64,000 bases of DNA. It comes from Candidatus Atribacteria bacterium. Lineage in GTDB: Bacteria; Atribacterota; JS1; SB-45; 34-128. Under the pieces are notes generated by a model that was given only the letters and a program-made list of their open reading frames with translations, ran no database searches and was not told the DNA's origin. The stretch spans positions 1-64,000 of the forward strand of contig DMCY01000111.1 of the NCBI GenBank assembly GCA_003451675.1, written 5' to 3'. The stretch's first letter is position 1, and every line of letters begins with the position of its first letter. A program made the position numbers and the translations under genes. Positions 58,462 to 64,000 of this stretch are shown one piece after another.

Positions 58462-59816
58462 TGCATGAGGAATGTGGAGTTTTTGGAATTTTTAATAAAG
58501 AAAAAGGTTCCTTAGATGTAGCTAAATTGACTTATTTTGGCCTTTATGCCCTTCAACATCGGGGGCAGGAGAGTGCCGGGATTGCAGTATCTGATGGAAA
58601 AAAGCTCTTAATTTATAAAGATTTAGGGTTAGTATCTGAAGTATTTAATAAAGAAAAGCTAAAGACTTTACAGGGTAATTGTGCCATCGGCCATGTAAGA
58701 TATTCTACCACAGGTGCTAATATTTGGGAAAATAGCCAACCTCTTTTAAAGAATTATAAAGGAGGAACTTTCTCTTTAGCTCATAATGGTAATCTGGTAA
58801 ATCAGGCAGACTTAAAGGCAAAATTAAAAGAAAAAGCTGTTCAAATTTATTCCTCGACAGATAGTGAGATAATATGTAATTTAATAAAAACAACTTCCGA
58901 AGAGAGTATTGAAAAAAATATTGAAATTGTGGCTGCCCAATTAAAAGGGGCTTTTTCTTTAGTGATAATGACTGAAGATAAATTAATCGGGTTAAAAGAT
59001 TCTTTCGGTTTTCATCCTCTCGCCCTGGGAAAATTAGGAGATTCTTATGTTTTTGCTTCCGAGACCTGTGCATTTAATCTTATGGGTGCCGAATTTGTTC
59101 GGGAAGTGGAACCGGGAGAGATGGTAATAATTGATAAAGAAGGAGTGAGATCAATCAGAGTTTTGCCTGATAACAGGAAAGCTCTTTGTATTTTTGAATT
59201 TGTCTATTTTGCCCGTCCGGATAGTAATATATGCGGGGAAAATGTAGCTTTAAGCCGGCAAAAAATGGGTCGAAGACTGGCCCTGGAATATCCGGTGCAA
59301 GCAGATATAGTAGTTCCCGTACCGGACTCAGGAATTTCTGCAGCTATCGGTTATGCAGCCCAATCAGGCATTCCTTATGAAGAAGGATTAATTAAAAACC
59401 GTTATATTGGAAGAACTTTTATCCAGCCCGAACAATTAATTCGGGATTTTGGAGTTAAAATAAAACTCTCCCCTATCAAAGAAATAATAAAGGGTAAGAG
59501 AGTGATATTAATAGATGATTCTATTGTTCGGGGGACTACCAGCCGAAAGATTGTAAACTTAGTAAGGGATGCGGGAGCTCGTGAAGTTCATGTTCGGATA
59601 AGTTCACCGCCTATTTATTTCTCCTGTTTCTATGGAATAGATACACCAAAAAGAGAACATTTGTGGGCTTCAAACCATAACATAGAAGAGACAGAAAAAT
59701 GGATAGGAGCAGACAGTTTGGGTTATTTGAGCATAGAAGGGTTATGCAGTGTTTTTGATAAAATCCTTGCTGATGATTTTTGTTTAGCCTGTTTTGACGG
59801 GAAGTATCCGACGTAA
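58461..59816 (+). CDS. purF: amidophosphoribosyltransferase
   Basis: A 451-aa enzyme for the first committed step (PRPP + Gln to phosphoribosylamine). It begins 'MHEECGVFGIF', so only a 4-residue propeptide precedes the nucleophile Cys5. 'YALQHRGQESAGIAV' and 'SLAHNGNLVN' form the glutaminase; 'VILIDDSIVRGTTSRKIV' is the PRPP loop. Cysteines in 'RPDSNICGE', 'PIYFSCFYGID' and 'FCLACFDGKYP' predict the 4Fe-4S cluster of the Bacillus-type enzyme. A longer frame from TTG 58443 is possible, but GGAGAGG serves the ATG at 58461. Confidence 0.95.
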   Translation: MHEECGVFGIFNKEKGSLDVAKLTYFGLYALQHRGQESAGIAVSDGKKLLIYKDLGLVSEVFNKEKLKTLQGNCAIGHVRYSTTGANIWENSQPLLKNYKGGTFSLAHNGNLVNQADLKAKLKEKAVQIYSSTDSEIICNLIKTTSEESIEKNIEIVAAQLKGAFSLVIMTEDKLIGLKDSFGFHPLALGKLGDSYVFASETCAFNLMGAEFVREVEPGEMVIIDKEGVRSIRVLPDNRKALCIFEFVYFARPDSNICGENVALSRQKMGRRLALEYPVQADIVVPVPDSGISAAIGYAAQSGIPYEEGLIKNRYIGRTFIQPEQLIRDFGVKIKLSPIKEIIKGKRVILIDDSIVRGTTSRKIVNLVRDAGAREVHVRISSPPIYFSCFYGIDTPKREHLWASNHNIEETEKWIGADSLGYLSIEGLCSVFDKILADDFCLACFDGKYPT

Positions 59817-59817
59817 A

Positions 59818-59910
59818 ATTAGTTAGTTGGTTAAATGGTTACTTGGTTAACTAGTTGAAAAGATGAGAATATTGAACCAACTAACTAACCAAGTTGACCG
59901 GTGAACTAAA
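59818..59910. repeat. TTAGTTGGTTAA word repeats upstream of purM
   Basis: TTAGTTAGTTGGTTAAATGG and ACTTGGTTAACTAGTTGA, followed by the inverse AACCAACTAACTAACCAAGT. Left and right halves can pair as a long imperfect hairpin. Confidence 0.6.
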
Positions 59911-59931
59911 AAAAGAAGAGGAACTAGTTAA

Positions 59932-60933
59932 ATGGGAAAATCCTATAAAGACGCTGGCGTGAATATCGACCTGGCTAATCAAATAGTTAATGAGATAAAA
60001 CCACTAATTAGCAAAACTTCTATCCCCGGAGTATTGGGTGGTATAGGTAATTTTGGCGGATTATTTTCTTTAACCGGGCAAAATTACAAAGAACCGGTAT
60101 TGGTTTCCGGCACTGATGGAGTGGGGACTAAATTAAAAATTGCCTTTACTCTAAATAAACATAATACTGTGGGAATAGATTTAGTGGCAATGTCGGTGAA
60201 TGATATCATTACCTGTGGGGCGAAACCTTTATTTTTTTTGGATTATATCTCTATTGGTAAACTGTCAGAAGAAGTAGTTGTCAATCTTATAAAAGGAATT
60301 ACCGAAGGATGTAAAATGGCAAACTGTGCTTTACTGGGCGGGGAGACTGCCGAGATGCCCGGATTTTATCCGGAAGGAGAATATGATTTAGCCGGTTTTG
60401 CTGTAGGAATAGTAGAAAAAAGTAAAATAATAGACGGCGAGGAGATTAAAGAAGGCGATTCGGTTATAGGTATTGCTTCTAATGGATTACACAGTAACGG
60501 TTTTTCTTTAGTTAGGAAAGTTTTGTTGGCTGTTCCTTCCTTAAAGAAAACTTTAGGAGAGGAATTACTTGCTCCTACCCGAATCTACGTAAAACCAGTT
60601 TTATATTTGTTAGAAAAATATAAAATTTTAGGAATAGCTCACATCACCGGAGGAGGGATAGTGGAAAATATTCCTCGTATTTTACCTGAAGGAGTTTCAG
60701 TCCAGATTAATCAAAAAAGCTGGACCAAACCTCCTATCTTTTCTTTAATTCAAAAAGAAGGAAAAATTTCTGATGAGGAAATGTATCGGACTTTTAACAT
60801 GGGAATCGGAATGGCGCTAGTTGTTAGGACAGATAAAACTGAACAGATAATTAACGAACTTAAAATGATAAGATATGATTCTTACATCATCGGCAAAGTT
60901 ATAAAAGGGAATAAACAGATAATTATTGGGTAA
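59932..60933 (+). CDS. purM: phosphoribosylformylglycinamidine cyclo-ligase (AIR synthetase)
   Basis: A 333-aa PurM closing the imidazole ring with ATP. 'YKDAGVNIDLANQIV', 'PVLVSGTDGVGTKLKIAF', 'DLVAMSVNDIITCGAKPLFF', 'LLGGETAEMPGFYPEGEYDL' and 'HITGGGIVENIPRILPEGV' are canonical. AAGAGGAAC precedes the ATG. The stop and the following ATG (60933) overlap, although the true purN start is further on. Confidence 0.96.
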   Translation: MGKSYKDAGVNIDLANQIVNEIKPLISKTSIPGVLGGIGNFGGLFSLTGQNYKEPVLVSGTDGVGTKLKIAFTLNKHNTVGIDLVAMSVNDIITCGAKPLFFLDYISIGKLSEEVVVNLIKGITEGCKMANCALLGGETAEMPGFYPEGEYDLAGFAVGIVEKSKIIDGEEIKEGDSVIGIASNGLHSNGFSLVRKVLLAVPSLKKTLGEELLAPTRIYVKPVLYLLEKYKILGIAHITGGGIVENIPRILPEGVSVQINQKSWTKPPIFSLIQKEGKISDEEMYRTFNMGIGMALVVRTDKTEQIINELKMIRYDSYIIGKVIKGNKQIIIG

Positions 60934-60943
60934 TGACAAATCT

Positions 60944-60956
60944 GGTGCCAGGCACC
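60944..60956. repeat. GGTGCCAGGCACC palindrome between purM and purN
   Basis: A 13-bp palindrome with a central A, GC-rich in an AT-rich operon, in the 50-bp purM-purN gap. This word is the typical tip of RAYT-associated elements and may be a scar or solo end. Confidence 0.45.
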
Positions 60957-60986
60957 TTTTGTTTCATTTATCGGAGGATTAAGACC

Positions 60987-61595
60987 ATGCTAAATATTGG
61001 AGTATTAGTTTCAGGAAGAGGGACTAATTTGCAAGTCATAATTGAGGCTATCGAAGAAGGTAAAATTGAAGGAAGAATCAGTATTGTAATCAGTGATAAT
61101 CCTGATGCTTATGCACTTAAAAGAGCAAAACGATATAATATTGAAACCCAGTATATTAACTTTAAGGAATTTAAAACTCGAGAAGATTATGATAAAAAAA
61201 TTATAAAGAGCTTAAAAGAAAAAGAAATCGAGCTGGTGGTTTTAGCTGGTTATATGAGGATCTTAAGTTCTTATTTTATCAGAACTTATAGGAATAAGAT
61301 AATGAATATTCATCCTGCCTTACTTCCTTCTTTTCCAGGATTAGAAGCTCAAAGTCAAGCGGTAAATTATGGAGTTAAAATCTCTGGTTGCACTGTCCAC
61401 TTTGTTGATGAAGGAATAGACTCGGGCCCCATTATTCTACAAAAAGCAGTAGAAGTAAAAGATGATGATACCGAAGAATCTTTGGCGGAGAGAATTTTAA
61501 AAGAGGAACATAAGATTTATCCTCAGGCAATTCAATTATTTTCTCAAGGTAGATTAATTATAAAGGGTAGAAAAGTTTTTATTAAAAAGAGGTAA
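60987..61595 (+). CDS. purN: phosphoribosylglycinamide formyltransferase
   Basis: A 202-aa GAR transformylase using 10-formyl-THF. 'IGVLVSGRGTNLQVIIEAIE', 'MNIHPALLPSFPG' (catalytic Asn-His) and 'SGCTVHFVDEGIDSGPIILQ' (catalytic Asp) are present. The frame is open from 60933, but that stretch contains a repeat word; GGAGG lies 9 bases before the ATG at 60987. Confidence 0.94.
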   Translation: MLNIGVLVSGRGTNLQVIIEAIEEGKIEGRISIVISDNPDAYALKRAKRYNIETQYINFKEFKTREDYDKKIIKSLKEKEIELVVLAGYMRILSSYFIRTYRNKIMNIHPALLPSFPGLEAQSQAVNYGVKISGCTVHFVDEGIDSGPIILQKAVEVKDDDTEESLAERILKEEHKIYPQAIQLFSQGRLIIKGRKVFIKKR

Positions 61596-61602
61596 ATTTA
61601 AG

Positions 61603-62871
61603 ATGAAAGTATTGGTAATAGGAAGTGGTGGTAGAGAGCATACTCTAATATGGAAAATTGCTCAAAGCCCGAAAGTTTCAAAAATATATTGTACCCCCGG
61701 TAATGCCGGGATTTCTCGTTTAGCTCAATGTATAAATATAGGCGTAGATAAGATAAAAGAATTAACTGATTTTGCCCGGGAAGAAAAAATTGATTTGACC
61801 ATAGTGGGACCTGAATTACCTTTATCCGGGGGGATTGTAAATGAATTTAACAGATTGGATTTAAAGATATTTGGTCCTAGCCGAGAGGCTACCAAGATTG
61901 AATCAAGTAAAGTCTTTTCTAAATATTTAATGAAAAAGTATAATATTCCTACAGCTAATTACGAGGTCTTTCAAAATAGTGAAGAGGCACTCGATTATAT
62001 AAAACAACAGACTTTTCCTTTAGTAATAAAGGCAGATGGATTGGCTGCCGGCAAAGGAGTATTTATTGTAAAAAATCTCGATCAGGCTGGAGATGCTTTA
62101 AATACACTGATGAAGAAAAAAACATTTGGAGAAGCGGGTAGGCAGATAGTAATAGAGGAGTTTTTAAAGGGAGAAGAAGTATCGATTTTGGCATTTTGTG
62201 ATGGCAAAACTGTTGTACCAATGGTTTCATCTCAAGACCATAAAAAGATATTTGATAATGACCAGGGACCTAATACCGGAGGGATGGGGGCTTATTCTCC
62301 TGTACCTTTTTATACTACTGAGATTAAAGAGAAGGTTTGTAGAGAAATTTTAAAACCTACTGTAAAAGGTTTACAGAATGAGGGGAAAGAATACAAAGGA
62401 GTACTTTATGCCGGATTGATATTAACCAAAGAAGGACCTAAGGTCTTAGAATTTAATGCTCGTTTCGGTGACCCGGAAACTCAAGTTGTATTGCCGAGAT
62501 TAAAAACAGATTTAATAGATATACTAAATGCAGTAATTGAAGGGTCTCTTCATGAAATAAATATTGAATGGAAGAATAATTCTGTAGTATGTGTGGTGGT
62601 CACTTCCGGTGGATATCCGGGTAAATACCAAAAAGACAAAGTTATTAGCGGTTTGGAAAGATTGAAAAAGATGGAAGATGTGATCGCCTTTCATGCCGGT
62701 ACTAAATTTCAAGAAGATAAGATCGTAACTTCAGGAGGAAGAGTCCTGGGGATTACCGCCTGTGATGATACTGTATCTAAAGCTAAAGAGAGGGCATATA
62801 AGGGAGTAAAAGAAATTTATTTTGAAGATATATATTACCGAAATGATATTGGTGCCAAAGCCATAAAATAA
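61603..62871 (+). CDS. purD: phosphoribosylamine-glycine ligase
   Basis: A 422-aa GAR synthetase of the ATP-grasp fold. 'VLVIGSGGREHTLIWKIAQS', 'TIVGPELPLSGGIVNEF', 'FPLVIKADGLAAGKGVFIV', 'DNDQGPNTGGMGAYSPVP' and 'VLEFNARFGDPETQVVLPRL' are the expected segments. It begins 7 bases after purN with AAAGAGGT upstream. The length is normal. Confidence 0.96.
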   Translation: MKVLVIGSGGREHTLIWKIAQSPKVSKIYCTPGNAGISRLAQCINIGVDKIKELTDFAREEKIDLTIVGPELPLSGGIVNEFNRLDLKIFGPSREATKIESSKVFSKYLMKKYNIPTANYEVFQNSEEALDYIKQQTFPLVIKADGLAAGKGVFIVKNLDQAGDALNTLMKKKTFGEAGRQIVIEEFLKGEEVSILAFCDGKTVVPMVSSQDHKKIFDNDQGPNTGGMGAYSPVPFYTTEIKEKVCREILKPTVKGLQNEGKEYKGVLYAGLILTKEGPKVLEFNARFGDPETQVVLPRLKTDLIDILNAVIEGSLHEINIEWKNNSVVCVVVTSGGYPGKYQKDKVISGLERLKKMEDVIAFHAGTKFQEDKIVTSGGRVLGITACDDTVSKAKERAYKGVKEIYFEDIYYRNDIGAKAIK

Positions 62872-62882
62872 TTACCTAATTC

Positions 62883-62949
62883 TGTCATTCCCGCCTGTCT
62901 GCCGTGTTCCCGCACAGGCAGACGAAAGCGGGAATCCAGAGGAATGACA
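62883..62949. repeat. 67-bp TGTCATTCCCGC dispersed repeat
   Basis: Ends TGTCATTCC/GGAATGACA; inner ATTCCCGC/GCGGGAAT-type and TGCCTGT/ACAGGCA-type pairings. It is a REP-like GC-rich palindrome in the purD-purH gap. A minus-strand frame across this repeat and the purH start is considered spurious. Confidence 0.7.
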
Positions 62950-63072
62950 CCAAAAAAAGAAACTGAACCAATAAATAGACTGCTACAAAATAAAATAATT
63001 ATAAAGTTATAGGATAATGGATAATATTTATATTCCATATTAATAACTAAAACAAGGAAGGAGAAGAAAAAA

Positions 63073-64000
63073 ATGACCAAAATAAAACGAGCTTTAGTTA
63101 GTGTATCTGATAAAGAAGGAATTATTGATTTTGCTAAAGGATTGGAAGAGTTAGGTATTGAAATAATATCTACCGGCGGGACTGCTCGATTACTCCAGGA
63201 AGCAAAGATTAAAGTAAAATTAATCTCTGAAGTAACTGGTTTTCCGGAGATATTGGAAGGAAGAGTTAAAACTTTGCATCCCCTTATCTTTGGAGGGATA
63301 TTGGCCAAGAGAGAAGACCCTCTTCATCAGAAAGAGATAAAAGAACAAGAGATAGAACAGATAGATTTGGTAGTGGTAAATCTATATCCTTTTGAAAAAA
63401 CTGTTTCCCAAAAGGAAGTAGAATTAGATGAAGCTATTGAAAATATCGATATTGGCGGACCCTCTTTGTTAAGGGCGGCAGCCAAAAATTATCAAGATGT
63501 AGCTGTAGTAATAAATCCTCAGGATTATCCGATAATTTTAGAGGAATTAGAGAAAAATCAGGGAGAAATATCTTTAGATACTAAAAAGAGATTAGCGACA
63601 GAGGTATTTGAACATACTTCATTCTATGATGGAATTATTAACCATTATTTAAGAAAAAATTTACTTAAAGAATCAACTTCTTTCCCCCAGATTCTAAATT
63701 TACTGGGCAAAAAAGTTTCGGACTTGCGTTATGGAGAAAATCCCCATCAATCTGCTTCTTTCTACAAAGAAGTGTTGGTAAAAGAGGCCAATCTGGGAGA
63801 TGCGGTACAGTTAGGTGGAAAAGAATTATCTTTTAATAATTTAGTAGATTTAGGAGCGGTTTTGGAGATGGTTAAAGATTTTCAGGAACCTACTGTTGTC
63901 TTTGTAAAACATACTAATCCCTGTGGATTAGCTTCCGCAGAAACTATTCAAGAAGCCTATCAGAAGGCTTATGAAGGCGACCCTTTATCTGCTTATGGGA
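63073..64000 (+). CDS. purH: bifunctional AICAR transformylase / IMP cyclohydrolase, cut by window end
   Basis: The first 309 codons are visible and open to the window edge; a whole PurH has about 510-525 residues. The IMP cyclohydrolase domain is complete: 'RALVSVSDKEGIIDFAKGLE', 'GIEIISTGGTARLLQEAKIK', 'LEGRVKTLHPLIFGGILAKR', 'VVVNLYPFEKTV' and 'ENIDIGGPSLLRAAAKNYQD'. The transformylase domain starts near residue 200 ('VSDLRYGENPHQSASFYKE', 'VFVKHTNPCGLASAETIQEA'). AAGGAGAAG precedes the ATG. It is the last gene of the visible purine operon. Confidence 0.95.
   Translation, partial: MTKIKRALVSVSDKEGIIDFAKGLEELGIEIISTGGTARLLQEAKIKVKLISEVTGFPEILEGRVKTLHPLIFGGILAKREDPLHQKEIKEQEIEQIDLVVVNLYPFEKTVSQKEVELDEAIENIDIGGPSLLRAAAKNYQDVAVVINPQDYPIILEELEKNQGEISLDTKKRLATEVFEHTSFYDGIINHYLRKNLLKESTSFPQILNLLGKKVSDLRYGENPHQSASFYKEVLVKEANLGDAVQLGGKELSFNNLVDLGAVLEMVKDFQEPTVVFVKHTNPCGLASAETIQEAYQKAYEGDPLSAYG

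Noticed and set aside
62835..63308. 157-codon minus-strand frame at the purD-purH gap
   Set aside because: Runs through a dispersed repeat and the 5' end of purH, which has all PurH motifs on the + strand.
1..64000. rRNA and tRNA genes
   Set aside because: I looked for the conserved 16S/23S words and for GGTTCGAATCC-type T-arm sequences ending in CCA and found none that I could support by eye.

Overview
The window is AT-rich bacterial chromosome. Codons favour AGA/ATA, ribosome binding sites are AGGAGG-like, and TTG/GTG starts are common. No rRNA or tRNA gene is visible. The gene content (corrinoid methyltransferases, a B12-dependent mutase, oxygen-independent routes, TRAP/TAXI and ABC uptake of organic N compounds, GerW/DUF2953 pair, PolX) fits a strict anaerobe. 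Atribacterota (OP9/JS1) or a deep Bacillota-like lineage is my best guess. This is inference from gene style, not a measured placement.

Layout. (1) 0-4.6 kb: housekeeping genes (nitroreductase, PPC-domain protein, Nif3-like, U32 peptidase) in spacers full of dispersed small repeats. (2) 4.7-22.3 kb: a catabolic locus bracketed by two near-identical GntR/FCD regulators. It holds a five-gene oligopeptide/opine-type ABC importer, a class I amidotransferase-like hydrolase, an opine dehydrogenase, a 1216-aa B12-binding/mutase-like/MutL-type ATPase fusion, a fused TRAP permease with TAXI binding protein, and a small exported protein. Two near-identical palindromes built on GTATACGGTATACC sit at the two internal promoters and are likely the GntR operators. 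(3) 22.3-24.4 kb: family-4 uracil-DNA glycosylase, then DUF2953-GerW behind a sigmaH-like promoter. (4) 24.4-31.4 kb: an accessory island of decayed mobile elements (IS110 scrap, RAYT-derived elements, an IS1182 deletion derivative nested in one of them, a possible group II intron scrap), an AbiE type IV toxin-antitoxin pair, a membrane-protein gene cassette ending in an attC-like site, and a broken Dph6-like gene. About 5.3 kb of it lies between two ~115-bp direct repeats. (5) 31.4-52.8 kb: PolX, then a methylamine/betaine-type demethylation locus. This has a PocR-AraC regulator, two non-pyrrolysine MttB-family methyltransferases, an OpuC-like ABC importer with two binding proteins, an Fe-alcohol dehydrogenase, a nitrilase-like amidase, a corrinoid protein, MetF-EtfB-EtfA of different base composition, a methyl-THF:corrinoid methyltransferase, a RACo-type reductive activator and a MetH-activation-domain protein. 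(6) 52.8-64 kb: the purine operon purE-C-S-Q-L-F-M-N-D-H (purH cut by the window end). It has a consensus promoter, a guanine riboswitch and then a ykkC-class, probably PRPP, aptamer with an overlapping terminator.

Working together. In region 5 a quaternary amine would be imported by the OpuC system and demethylated by MttB-like enzymes onto the corrinoid protein (kept active by RACo). The methyl would pass to THF and be oxidised by MetF with EtfAB as electron carrier. In region 2 an N-substituted amino acid would be imported, hydrolysed or oxidised by the amidase and opine dehydrogenase, and the product rearranged by the B12 enzyme. The most novel-looking points are the mutase-MutL fusion, the mirrored regulator/operator design of region 2, and the MetF-Etf module in region 5.
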